Source of the DNA: Celoporthe dispersa
Lineage: Eukaryota > Ascomycota > Sordariomycetes > Diaporthales > Cryphonectriaceae
Assembly (NCBI GenBank): GCA_016584495.1
Contig: WAID01000003.1
Location: 4,898,001 to 4,962,000, forward strand
Direction: 5' to 3'
DNA: 64,000 nucleotides
The translations under genes and the position numbers were made by a program. Below, one piece after another: positions 21,629 through 33,004 of this stretch (the stretch's first letter is position 1; every line of letters starts with the position of its first letter). The notes beneath the pieces were generated by a model, which was not told the DNA's origin, made no database searches, and saw only the letters and a program-made list of their open reading frames with translations.

Positions 21629-23143
21629 CTACATTGCAGATCCCGTGAGCAGCGATCGTGTCGCCGGGTCCATATCGTTGATTGTCATCTCAATGCCTCT
21701 AGACTCCATTGCATCAATTCGTGCCTCCACCTGCTGCATTCTGCTGTCCAGCATCCCCGGGCCGCCCATCATGGGGACGCGGTTGCTAACCATGTGGTTC
21801 TGGTGGTTCTGCTGCTGTTGCTGCTGCTGCTGGTGCTGTTGGTGCTGCTGGTTCTGCTGGTGCTGTTCAAAGACTTCTAGACGCTTCTCTATGCTCTCGA
21901 GGCGGCTTTCGATCCGGCCGAAGCCCTGGGCCGTGTCATGGGACAAACGATCAATCTTGTGGACCAGGCTCCTAAGACTCTGCGCCACGGGGTTGCTCTC
22001 TTGTCCCGGGACCGCAGTGGGCACGCGGGGCTCATGGTTGTGTCGTGCCTCCTGAACCACGAAGCGCCACTGGTTCCCCAGCTGGACTTCGCACACGGCC
22101 TTCCCGCGCCACGGGCAGTCCACCTTTCGCGTGCTAGGGTTGCGCTTCTTCGCAGTACTGCTGTATTTCACCCCTCCACGGTCACACACCAGGTCGAAGC
22201 GCGTCGGCTTGCCCTCGCGGTAGTTGCTGGACCGAAGCTTGACAACGCCGTAGCCCTGATCTTTGGCCACACGTTGCACGGCAGTAAGGAGGTCTTCGAA
22301 TGTGCGGTATATGCCCTCGGGAGGAGGTGCCAGGGTCGGCGCCGGAGATTGAGGCATGGCAGAGGAGCTTCTAGCTGCGCTCGAGGGGCCTGCCAGACTC
22401 CAGTTCTGGGGTGTCTGTGGAGCAGCGGTCTGCTTCGAGGAGGCCACGTTGGACGTGGGCTGGGAGGACTGCTGGTTTGGAGGAGGCGGCGTAGGGACGG
22501 AGGCGGACGGGGCGGGCGAGGGAAGATTGGTCTGCAGCAGACCGAGTCTATCGGAATTCGCGGCAGATGAGCCGGCAGACGCTTGTTGTGACTGTTGCTG
22601 CTGCCTCTGCTGGTCGTTCAGCTTCCGCTTCTTGGTCTGTCTTGGCTGCGGGTGGGTCGGCGTTTGCTGCGGCGGGGCTGCCGGCGGCTGCTGCTGCTGC
22701 TGCTGGTGCTGCTGGGGCTGCTGCGACTGCTGCTGCTGCGGGATAGACGTCGATGATGTCGCTTGGGTCGGAGTGGGAAGAGATACAGGCACAGGGACGG
22801 GGACGGGGGTGGCGGCAGGAATCGGGATGGTCGATTGAGGCCTGGACGGCGGCATTACCTGTTGTTGCGGTGGCACAGCAGTGGTGGCATTCACAGGAGG
22901 CGGCGGGGCGACCGTCTGCCAGCTGTGATGCCCATAGCCTCCTGCAGCTGTGGCAGGATGCTGAGATTGTGCAGGGCCTTGGGTAAAGGGATGCGGTGCG
23001 TGAGGATGCTGCGTATGGGCGTGATGTTGATGCTGGTGCGGGTGATGGTACGAGGGAGGCGGGACAGTGCCAACTGAAACTGTGTGGTCGTCCTGAGGGA
23101 TGTTCGGTACGCTGTCATCGGCCCAGCCAATCATACGGTCCAT
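21629..23143 (-). CDS. Gln-rich FAR1-type DNA-binding domain protein
   Basis: Single exon of 504 aa. The first 270 residues are disordered, rich in Gln, Pro and His with long Q runs, and contain a basic KKRK patch that could be a nuclear signal. Residues about 275-370 form a FAR1/WRKY-GCM1-like zinc domain: a TFEDLL opening, then VCDRGG, a CPW motif and RHNHEP near the end. This layout is shared with the DNA-binding part of MULE transposases and plant FAR1. A coiled coil (about 385-415) and a second Q run follow. A transcription factor role is inferred; no transposase catalytic domain is present. The short C-terminus could be extended by splicing. Confidence 0.85.
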   Translation of the reverse strand: MDRMIGWADDSVPNIPQDDHTVSVGTVPPPSYHHPHQHQHHAHTQHPHAPHPFTQGPAQSQHPATAAGGYGHHSWQTVAPPPPVNATTAVPPQQQVMPPSRPQSTIPIPAATPVPVPVPVSLPTPTQATSSTSIPQQQQSQQPQQHQQQQQQPPAAPPQQTPTHPQPRQTKKRKLNDQQRQQQQSQQASAGSSAANSDRLGLLQTNLPSPAPSASVPTPPPPNQQSSQPTSNVASSKQTAAPQTPQNWSLAGPSSAARSSSAMPQSPAPTLAPPPEGIYRTFEDLLTAVQRVAKDQGYGVVKLRSSNYREGKPTRFDLVCDRGGVKYSSTAKKRNPSTRKVDCPWRGKAVCEVQLGNQWRFVVQEARHNHEPRVPTAVPGQESNPVAQSLRSLVHKIDRLSHDTAQGFGRIESRLESIEKRLEVFEQHQQNQQHQQHQQQQQQQQNHQNHMVSNRVPMMGGPGMLDSRMQQVEARIDAMESRGIEMTINDMDPATRSLLTGSAM

Positions 23144-23841
23144 CTCGCACCCTCGTCTGGAGTAGGGTGGGCCTTGTCAGCTGGTCAGGTGTGGGCGGTG
23201 ATTGGTCCGAGGCTCTGGGCTGCCAGGCAAAGGAGGACCAGGGGGCAGACTGGTCTCGTGGTGCTCCGTATGTGCAGAGGCAGAATCCACGGTGGGAGAG
23301 AGGCTGGATCACAAGGAACCTGCACACCCAGAGTCTGTCACAGCCTGTGCTGCCGGCCAGTGGAGCGATGACAGGGCTGTTGAGATCAACAAGATGTGTA
23401 CCAGGGAGCTTGGTGTGACCCTGCTGTTGGGGTTTCAGCGCGTTGAGCCTGTGAGAGTTGACTTGGGCTGACTTGGAAGCTTTGAAAGATTGGACAGCAC
23501 TGAACAGGCCAGGAAAACTTAGCGCCGCTATCACGTGTGATAAGCCACCTCTCACTATCGAGGCCAGCCCCACCCTGCCTCCATGGGCATGTCGCTTCAA
23601 CTGTGAGCAACAAGCCGCCATGACAGCACAGTACATATATCCAACCCAGCAATGCAACCTTCTATTTGGCATGTGAACCGAAAGCTGCCTGCATGTCTCA
23701 CCCAACCGAGCCCAATACACTGCACATCACTTTTTCTTCCCGAAATAATATCGTGCCGTCCCTCCACACCAAACACCCCCTGAACTTTCCACCAGTCATC
23801 ACCCCCGCAGCTTGAGCAAGTTCGATTCAGTGAGTAACGAG
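23144..23841. promoter_or_regulatory. Divergent intergenic region between the FAR1-domain gene and the small gene at 23842
   Basis: A 698 bp region between divergent start codons. No consensus regulatory element stands out to me, and no gene is supported inside it. Confidence 0.45.
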
Positions 23842-24320
23842 ATGGCTGGCCCAAATGAGAAGTCAACAGCAAATGCGGAACCATGGGATGAGGCTGCCAC
23901 GGAGCAGGCCCTACAGGATCTGAAAAGGCTGCACATTCTGGTGAGATACCCATCCCTTGGTGTCCGCAGCCCTGTCCAACCGTACTCATACCTCTCTTGC
24001 TGCAGGTGCGCAACATGCGCTCAACAATCCCTCGGATGAGTGAGCGTATTAACACATCACAAACATCTGGTATGTAATAGATCACTGCTGGAGTGCAGGC
24101 TTTGATGCACATGATGGACAGCTGACAGGTTGACACAGAGGACGTGGGCGAGGCTACGAGAGATGCTCGAAAAGAGATTGAGGAGCTGAAGCAAGCAATC
24201 ACCAACCCAGAGAATACAAAAATCCTTGAGCGAGCAAAGCAAAGCCGGAAAGACAACCCAAAGGGCATCAAGCCTTGGCTCCCAAGAGACCACCCTGACT
24301 GGCTCACCCTGAGTGCGTGA
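23842..24320 (+). CDS. Small conserved-looking protein, function unknown
   Basis: Three exons, 23842-23940, 24006-24069 and 24139-24320, total 345 nt, 114 aa. The junctions keep phase (0 and 1), and both introns (65 and 69 nt) have good GT-AG signals and branch-like CTGAC/CTCTTGC tracts. The protein is helical and charged: ALQDLKRLHILV, then NMRSTIPRM, then a Lys/Glu-rich helix, ending KPWLPRDHPDWLTLSA. The layout resembles small helical subunits of transcription or kinetochore complexes, but I cannot assign a family. Exon structure and amino-acid composition are the only support. Confidence 0.65.
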
Positions 24321-25427
24321 GGGATCCTCTCCTCACTCGAGACTCCCATGAAGATTTCTTGATTTACACGATCCTGCGGGGGAGACAAATGACTTGGTGA
24401 TGGCGTGTTTCACAGGGAAGCCTCGACATCTTACAGTGTGGCTGCAAGGCTGTGCCCAGTGGCAGGTGGCTGCGGGAGTCGGCATCAGTGGAGGCTGCCA
24501 TTTCGTGAGCACAGACACTTGCGATCTATAAGGAAATCAACGTCACGGCACACTTCCGCGACGGTGGCAGCCTTCCAAGGGATGCTGCAATACAGGATGC
24601 CATGCTATTCCTTGAAAAGCGATGGCATTCTCGACTGTGACGATGTTTGAGTGAATTTTCGAGTCAGCTTCGGGTTTGGACAAAGTGTTGCCGTATATGA
24701 GTGGGCAGCTACATGGAATATGGCATGAGCTAGCGCTCAAGAATGTCACATATCCTAAGGAGCAAGGGACTGCACGAGGTCCTCATGAGATACGCCCTCG
24801 CTACCCTGCTGGCGTGGCCTCTCAAGTCATATCGACTATAAGACCATGAGATCCGGCCTCGCACCGCAACAGAGGATTATCAGGAGCCTTGGGCCACATA
24901 ATTTCGCAAGAATTAGACGATTTTGGGGGCGTTTCAAACAGGATTTTATAAGGTGGAAGATCACAGACTAGTATATGCAGCCTCGATAGTCAGCGCAATA
25001 AGAAAGCGTCAAGAACGATCCTGGTTTTAAGACGCTGAAGGCCGTGCGACATGAAGACTTCTTCGTTACTGCACTGCTAGACCTGTCTAGTGTTTCCAAT
25101 GGCAACATCGCCTGCGCCCTGCCGAGAAAGCCATGATTGAAATTGTTGCATCCTTCACCCGTCACTTGAATTGAGGCCTGTGCAAATAATTATCGGCACT
25201 GGGAGCTGGTGCATCAGTAGCCTTAATTCCACAGGATCAAGCCACAGGCAAGTTAATCTTGGCGCATATTATGGTCCGTGCGCGATTTTCAAGCCACAGC
25301 GCACTTCTCGAAAAATTACTCCAACACCAAACGCAAAACCAATCCACCCTCAACCTCGCTCGCGAAAAGACGAGATCCACGTTCGGCCAGTCCATCTTCC
25401 ACGACAAATCACGCCAAAACAGTCAAA
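24321..25427. other. Intergenic region upstream of RPL34
   Basis: About 1.1 kb with the RPL34 promoter at its right end. AT content is higher in the middle (24880-25200). No gene or mobile element is recognised. Confidence 0.5.
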
Positions 25428-26226
25428 ATGCCTGGCAACCGTGTCACCTACCGCCGCCGTAACGGGTGAGAACATTCCCGAATTCAAATAAAATGGATGA
25501 TGGTCAAGAGGATGTTTGGGAAGTGGATCTGCAATACTGACTGAAGTTCTCGCCTGCCAGCTACAACACCACCTCCAACCGGACTCGTATCGTCAAGACC
25601 CCCGGTGGTGAGCTGCGTGTCCTGCACATCAAGAAGCGTGGCACTGCTCCCAAGTGCGGCGACTGCGGTACCAAGCTGCCTGGCGTAAGTTGAACCCCTC
25701 GAGACCGACTGGCAATTGAGAGCGACGGGACGAGACGACGATGGCGAACGGCGAGACCACGGCATCATCACGACGGCAGACAGCGCGCGAACACACAAAG
25801 ACTATAGCGACAAAAGTTCTTACGATGACGCCTCGTGGCTCTGCTCGGGTGACCATGGCGAAGCCATAAAGCATCGATGGCCCAAGGACCGACACATACG
25901 ACACCGCGCCCTCTGACCGTCTGCCCTGCGCGCCTCTCGCCTGCCTTCAGAATCTCGTCTACAGAACCGCTTCCACTTTCCAAATGGGCAGGCGAACATG
26001 CTGGTGCGGACATCGGCTAACACCGTCGCCTATATAGATCCCCGCCCTGCGACCCCGCGAGTACTCGCAGATCTCCAAGCCCAAGAAGACCGTCCAGCGC
26101 GCATACGGTGGTTCGAGATGCGGCAACTGCGTGCGTGACCGTATCGTCCGCGCGTTCCTGATCGAGGAGCAGAAGATTGTCAAGAAGGTGCTGAAGGAGC
26201 AGAGCCAGAACGAGAAGAAGAAATAA
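25428..26226 (+). CDS. RPL34: 60S ribosomal protein eL34
   Basis: Structural protein of the cytosolic large ribosomal subunit. Exons 25428-25465, 25561-25684 and 26038-26226 give 351 nt, 116 aa, the normal size. Conserved blocks are VTYRRRNGYNTTSNRTR, the zinc-binding CGDCGTKLPG, IPALRP, KTVQRAYGGSRCGNCVRDRI and a Lys-rich tail. The two CxxC pairs of the ribosomal zinc site are intact. Intron 1 is 95 nt. Intron 2 is 353 nt, long for this window. Confidence 0.96.
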
Positions 26227-27047
26227 GCTGCTGGCATGACGACAGGAGGGTTCCTTGGGTGGATGTGATTTCGGTTTACGGAAATCGGACACGGCAAGGC
26301 GGATTTTGGGAGGTGTCAACAATTTTCTGCTCGGGAGTTCATCTTGACCAGGGGAGTGGGAAAATGGCTGCATCTTGAGAAATCACAATCAAGACAGCAC
26401 ACATCAAAAGGGCGTCACCAAAACCGCTGTTTCTCTGTTCTTAGGGCTTGCTTTACCAGTGGAGCGTCTTGATGATCGAAAATGAACAAGACCATCGAGT
26501 CGTCGAAAGACACATCGAACCTCCTGCCGCTCTGAAATGTGTTCACTGTGTGTCGTGGACTGATCTAGCCCGAGCGTCTGGAAGAAGCACAGCCAACAAC
26601 ATCACCCAATCCTAAGGGCTAACAGCAGCAGCAGGATGGACATGGAAGATCAATTGTCCAGCTGCAATCGTACGTGACAAAAACAGGTGCACCCAAAATG
26701 TTCGTTCGCCCGCATCTGCGGGATAAGCCTTTTACATGCGTAGACTCTATGGTCGGTGCGTTTTGGTACCTATGTCAGTGCCTGGATTGTGACTATCTCT
26801 CTCTTATCTTCTATACAGTCTTTCTATTTTGTGGAGAGTTTTTATATTTTTTCCTCCTTTTCTTTCTTGCTGTTTTTCCGAATTGCTGAGGTGGAGGAGT
26901 CACTCACGGCGGCAGGCTAGCCTTGTCCATGACGCAGGGTGGGATACAGGGCCCAATCTGAACTTTTTCCAGAACAGCTCACTTCACCTCTCTCAAGTCC
27001 TGCTCGCCCAAAATGAGTAGACTGCAACCGCGAATCGCCACCTCGCC
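26227..27047. other. Intergenic region RPL34 / NDUFAF3
   Basis: An 820 bp spacer with a T-rich stretch at about 26800-26885 upstream of the next gene. No gene is seen. Confidence 0.5.
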
Positions 27048-27833
27048 ATGATGGCCTCAACTCTGCGCCCGCTGCGGGCATTGCATTATGCTGCACGGCC
27101 TCATCGGTGTCTATCCGAAACAAGCAGGCGCACAATCACCACGAGTCTTCCCGTAATCCAAGCCCACACACGTCTCGCCGCCCCTCCTCTATCCACTCGA
27201 CGGCCTTCGTCGCCTCCGCGGTGGTGTGCGCCCTTCCATTCCTCCTTCATCCGGCCCAGGCGCGCCCACAACAATGAGGAGGTCCCCGACGGGCCGCCCA
27301 CGACCGACTTCAACCGCATGGACATGCTGGGCCAGTCGCCCGCACCCTCGACGTCCGTGGACATCTGCTCCTCGGATGGGTTCAAGCTCAACAGCGGGGT
27401 GTCGATCTACGACGGCAAGGGCGTGATGTTGGTCGGCGGGGAGGCGTTTGAGTGGCAGCCGTGGGGAAAAGATATGAAGCTCGTAAATACCAAGGGCCAG
27501 TGGGAGGTGCAAGAGGAGGCTTTTGGGCTGTTGGATCTGCTCTGGCCCAAACCCGGTAGGACAAGGCTGTTCTTTCTGAGGCCTGCAATGATGGCACGCG
27601 GCTGACTGGACAGTGCAGATCTGCTCATCCTTGGCCTGGGTCCTGAGATGCGGCCCCTGAGCCCGGCGACGAGGCGATATCTCACCAGCCTGGGCCTACG
27701 CATTGAGGTCTTGGACACGAGGAACGCGGCCTCACAGTTTAACATGCTAGCTACGGAGCGAGGGGTAGATGATGTTGCTGCAGCGTTGATACCCATCGGG
27801 TGGAGGGAGGGCGTAGGCGCCAGATACGACTAG
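27048..27833 (+). CDS. NDUFAF3: Complex I assembly factor NDUFAF3 family (DUF498/DUF598)
   Basis: Mitochondrial protein needed for assembly of the Q module of respiratory complex I. Two exons, 27048-27555 and 27619-27833 (63-nt intron), 723 nt, 240 aa. The N-terminal 75 residues are rich in Arg, Ser and Thr with few acids, as expected of a mitochondrial presequence. The DUF498 domain then shows the blocks YDGKGVMLVGGEAFEW, DLLILGLG, the LTSLG-LRIEVLDTRNA region and FNMLATERGVDDVAAALIP. A second ATG at 27051 is equally possible. Confidence 0.92.
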
Positions 27834-29269
27834 AGACACTATGCGCGGTAGCAGCGCTCGCTTGCTCACCACCGCCCGTCTTCGCATCTGGGCTGTTGCG
27901 GACTGCGCACCACCGTTCAGGGACCCAGTCTCATACCGCCTTGTTTGGTTCTCGAGGGCATTAAGCTCCGAGGCATAAGTACTACCAAGGCCTCTCAGAC
28001 AGGGGCCCTCGATAGAAGATTTGTTGGGTCCGTAGTGGTTCCCTTGGACTGAGCCAGCGGCCGGAAACCTTTTTTTTTTTTTTGTTGTGTGTGTCTCTAG
28101 CTGTCAACCTTAGGCACGGTGCTGGGATCGGAGACCAAAACTTTTACCTGACTGTCTCCTGCACATGGCAGCTGGAGCATACAGCACCAGAGACCAGCTG
28201 GAAACGACGACGCATTGGGCCTCCAGGCGTCTGAGTTCTTCTGGCCTTTACAGCCTTGTGCAGATACAGGATGTATCGCCAATTAAATGTTGCTTTTTCT
28301 GGCCATCTGTAAAACATACTATGGTAGAAGCAATGAGCAAAAATGGACAAAAAGTGGCAACATTACCAATAGCGCACGTTGTCATAGAAGCCGCATGAAT
28401 CGGAAGGTCCCTCTGCTGCAGACAGACCTGCAGTTGACAGGCGCAGAGAGAGGGAGGCTAAAGCAGCTATGTCATCCCTCCCCCAACTCTTTTGGTTTGC
28501 CGGGAACAAAAACCTTTGCATCATCCCCTCGCATCAGAACCAACACATCCACCACTTGAGCCTAAGAGAGGGAGGGAGTAGAGAGCCAGCCAGCCAGCCA
28601 GCATCAAGTGAGCAGCAGTCCCTGCCACCACGTGGTTCAACCTTTGGCCCTCTTTGCATTTTACCCCCCCAGATAAAGCCTAGAAGCAAGGCTTTCGGCA
28701 GCGAACCAGCCTCCCCGACCGAGCAGATCCAAACCCTGAATCTGCTAATACGACCGTTGAGGGCGTCCGTGCCAACAACACCCAGCCTTGCTCGATCTAG
28801 GATGACGGTGACCCTGGCACGGCAAGCATCAGAGTGAGTGAGTTAGCTGAGGTCGCAGTCTTGTCTCTGGGGGTAAAAAAGGCTTTTTTTTTTTTTTTTT
28901 GCCTCTTTCCTCTCTTTCCTTTCTCGATCCTTTCGACACCGCTGCTTTCCCAAGACGCCACCCACCAGCCATCATATCTACCTGAGAGCACCCGACTAGA
29001 AAATCCTCATCGCAACACCGGTGTATTACTCACTCATTCACTGCCCCCATCAAGATTCTGTCATGTTGTGGGTCACAGCCTGGATGTCTGCCTTCCTCTT
29101 TCACTCTCCTCCCTGAGAAAGACGAACGAACGAACACACCAAAGACAAGCCACTGCAGAACAGTCAGATAAGATAAAGGACAATACGACACCAGGGCGGC
29201 CTCACAAATCTCATATCCCCCTCACTCAACCTTGTTCCTTTCTCCTGGTGACCGGTCCGATATCGCGAC
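27834..29269. other. Intergenic region upstream of the hydrolase/phosphatase gene
   Basis: About 1.4 kb with homopolymer tracts (T run near 28070-28083, T run near 28884-28900) and a degenerate repeat of CAGC near 28587-28600. It is presumed to be promoter and long 5' UTR of the gene at 29270. No gene is supported. Confidence 0.45.
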
Positions 29270-31377
29270 ATGGCCGGGAGTCTGAACAGCTCCCTCCTCA
29301 ACAACAACCTGGCACAGAAGATCCAGCCTCTGCTGAACACGCCTGGCTCTCGGGCTGCGGTGTTCTCAGCCTTCACCACGACAGCTGTGGTCCTGTCCTT
29401 CTGGTATCTGAGACGGATGGCCGCCTCGCCAACGAAGACCGCGAACGGATCAACACACGCCCAGGGTTCTACAGCGGCACCTGAGAGCTACGGTCGGTAG
29501 CCCCCACCTGCCCCTCTGGAAGCAAACGTCACAACTAACAATCCCGCAGATGCCAAGGCCACAGATCCTGACCTGCTCAGGAACAACTCCGAGATAAAGT
29601 CTTTCACCACGCGCCGCTTCACTTATCCGGCCGTGCGCGTGTTCTTCAGGCCACACGCGCGTCTGGACGAACTTCCACGAGATCCGGCGCCTCTACCTCT
29701 CCTGGTGTTCATCCACGGGCTCGGGGGCTCGGCTGCGCAGTTCCACCCACTGCTCACCAGCCTGACGCATAACTCGTCCTGTCTGGCTGTGGACCTCCCT
29801 GGATGTGGTGTCTCGGAGCTCGCGCCCACTGCGTGGGACGCCTACACCAACGAGGCGCTGGCCGAGCTGCTAGACACGATTATCGACGGTTATCGAGACA
29901 AGAGCGCAGGGCAGGGAGTTATACTGATTGGTCATAGCATGGGCTGTGCACTTTCGGCCCGCCTAGCATCTCCGGGCGCAAGCAGGGTGGCAGACCACGT
30001 CATGGCGCTCATCGCTATCTGCCCGCCATCCGGCCCCCCGACAGCAGAACAGGTCAAGACTTTCAGGAAGCTGCTCTGCATACCAACCCCGGTCTTCAAC
30101 CTCTGGCGCACCTGGGACGCCCGTGGAGGTGTCGAGAGCGCCAGCGTGAGGAGATTTGTTGGTGCCGAGGCAGACGAGGAGTCCAAGCGATCACAGTACC
30201 GGTTCAACCGCCAGAGCAGGACACCGACCTGGCGGAGGATGGCGTGGGGCAGCCTGCCGACCTACACGAACGGCGTGCCAAGAGGGGGCATTGCCGGTCA
30301 AGACATCTGGGCCACCCTCAACATACCAGTGTTCTTGATTGCGGGGGGCAAAGACCGCATCACACCAGCCAAAGAGATCGACAAGATCGCCGGCTTCCTC
30401 AAGGCCGAGACTCCCATCCTACAAAATGGCGCACCGGGCTATCACCAGCCCATCGTAGACGCTGCGGCGCCCGTTGACACGTCCGTGGACTCGATCCCAA
30501 AAGCCAGCCGAGAGCATTACAGAAATCAGAGATGAAGACTTCTGCCGGGAAAAGAGACGAGGCACTGAGAACAATGACGAGGACGGGCATGAGGACCCGA
30601 CTACACCACACGAAGCCACAGCAATCGGTGTGCCCTCGCAGCCGCTGCACCCGGAGAAAGTTGTCAAATCAGCAGTGCTCCCACAAGGGACACATGCTCT
30701 GATCTACACGCAGGACTGCTCACACGTCCTCGCGTCGGTCATTGCGGACTTCCTGTCGCAGCACGTCACCGGCCGCCTCTCGCGCAGCTGGCAGCTGCAG
30801 TACCTCAACAAGGAGGGCAAGTGGGAGCTCAAGAACCTGGCCAAGTGGCAGGGCGTGGCGCCCGTCTCGCAATCCATAGCGGGCGTCTTCCGCGCCATGA
30901 AGACCATGCGCGAGGTGGACGATGAGCACTCGCCCGCGAGGTTCGTGAGCAGATGGGGTGAGATCGTCAAGGACATCATCGACATATCCAAGGACACACC
31001 TGTGTATGACCCGGCCGGCCTCGAGAGGGCAGGTGTGAGGTATCACAAGTTCCCGACGGTCTCCAAGATACCGCCTACAGACGCCGAGGTTGACCGCTTC
31101 GTTGTGCTCGTAGACCGGCTGCGCAGGGAGCAGGAGACCCGGGCCAAAGAGGAGCACTGGAACGAGGGTGCAGAGCACGCTGTGGGCGTGCACTGTCATT
31201 ACGGCTACAACCGCACTGGGTATTTCATCGTGTGCTACCTGATCGAGAGGTGCGGCTTTGGGGGTCCAGCAGGCGATTGATGCTTTCGCGAAGGCCAGAC
31301 CTAAGGGGATACGGCACTCACATTTCAAGGATCAGCTATTTGTTAGATATTCTGAACTAAGGACACAGGGCTCGTGA
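29270..31377 (+). CDS. Alpha/beta hydrolase fused to a tyrosine/dual-specificity phosphatase-like domain (two frame breaks)
   Basis: Exons 29270-29492 and 29550-31377 with an unusual GTCGGT donor. Residues 1-75 contain a short hydrophobic segment (about 30-46), a possible membrane anchor. Residues about 100-380 are an alpha/beta hydrolase: FIHGLGG oxyanion region, then GHSMGC as the nucleophile elbow with Ser, and a late GYHQPI His region. The second half has a phosphatase signature HCHYGYNRTGY (HCx5R type) near the C-terminus. Frame breaks occur in the A run 30499-30502 and the G run 31260-31264. Removing one base from each gives one 682-aa protein that ends normally. As printed, the sequence would be called as two truncated genes. 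Substrates are unknown. Confidence 0.83.
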
Positions 31378-33004
31378 TATCTCCTGTGACGAAAAGTAAC
31401 AGCCAGGATACCGAGCAACCCAGGGAGTCGTGGGGGTCCGGAGCTTACAAGGCATGCTCTTGATACGGCTGTGAGGGCCACACCCTGGTCAACGGAGGAC
31501 TTGTCGGAAGCGAGGGAACGGCGTACGAGCACAGGCTGGGTGGACGGCGTTGGGCACAATGGTTCTCTTCTCCGTGTCATGATAGCGTTGTTCCAAGATA
31601 TTTTTTCCCCCTCATATATTGCAGACTATTTATATATGAGTGTGTGTGTACCTTTTTGGTCCTCCGATCCGCAATTTTTTGAACATATCTTCCTGGCCGC
31701 CTGCATTGGATCCTTATTTCCCAAAAGACTGTATTCCATCATCCCCCTTCTCATTACCAAGGTTATTATAAGAGACCAACCTAATATTCACCTACGTTGT
31801 GTGTATATATTTTGATTATTAAAAAAAAAGGGGGGGGACAAGAACCGCACGGCAGATATCGGTTCTAACAAGGGGAAAAAGGCGAGTCAAGAAAAAGAAA
31901 ACCAGAAAAAAAAAAAAACTAAGGGACGGCCCGTCACGCTGCTGCAGCCTGATCCTACAGCCCACTTCCAGCACCAGCCTCACCCCTGTCCTCCTTAACC
32001 TTCAGCCTCGTAGCAACATACATTTCGCTAGGTCAAAGATGTGTGAGAAGAGGGGGGAGAAAAAAAGGAACCAAAAAAAATAAAAAATAAAAAAGCCCAG
32101 AGCCCGGCGTGGTAGTAGCCGGGGGGGAGGGAGGGGAGGCGATGCATGGCACAATGCACCAGGCCCTGCTTATTTGCCAAACACGCTCCAATCAGAAAGG
32201 GGGGGAGAGGACACACAGCCTGGCCACCTCGCCTTTTTGTCTGCCTGGCGCAGTCCGGCACGGCCCTGAAACCAACCACCCCCGGGCGGGTCTGAGGCCC
32301 TCTCGAATCAGGGCGCACCCCTCTCCTGAAACGCGCGCCCCAAAGGTATGCAATGGCACAGCCCTCGTTCGTCCGATTTGATCGTGGGTGCGCCCGGTGG
32401 TGGACGACGACGGATGGTCCCGGGCTTGTTTGGGTGGTTGGTTCGGGGGGTAAACGTTTTTTTTTTTTTTTTTTTTTGACCGCTGGAGCGAGTTGGGGCT
32501 TGCGCTGGCAGGATAGCAGCAGCCGTCTTGGGTCGTCGGGACAGGTTGGGCCAGTTTTGTCTCTACATTTTTTGCAAACTGAACCATGGCAAGATCACAC
32601 AGCTAAATGCAGCAAGAGAGGAACATAGATGATCATAGGTGCGGGTCAGAACGACCGGTTCGCCATTTCGCCAGATTAAACAAAAAGTCTAGGATGCTCA
32701 TCCGCTGTCGCTATATATGGGGTCGGGTTTGAAGAAGTGACAATTTCCAGTTTCCATCGAGGAAAGGAAAACAAGAAAAAAAGGAAACAGGAAGGCCCAG
32801 ATTCAAATTCAAGAAAGAGAGACACAAAAGAGAGAGGAGAAAGAAAGGAAAGGAAAAAAAAAGCACAGGTTTCTACTTTAGGTTTTCGAGAAATGAAGTG
32901 AATAATACATCCGTCATTATGTCGTGAGAATACATTGCTCTGCTTTCTGCTGGGGGTATATCGTCGTTTTTTTCTTCTCCTCCACCGCTTCCGTTCGTCG
33001 GGAT
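31378..33004. other. Convergent spacer hydrolase/phosphatase / noxR
   Basis: A 1.6 kb tail-to-tail region, unusually rich in poly-A, poly-G and poly-T runs (for example 31821-31837 and 32457-32477). The right part, up to 33004, is the presumed noxR 3' UTR. No gene is supported. Confidence 0.5.
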
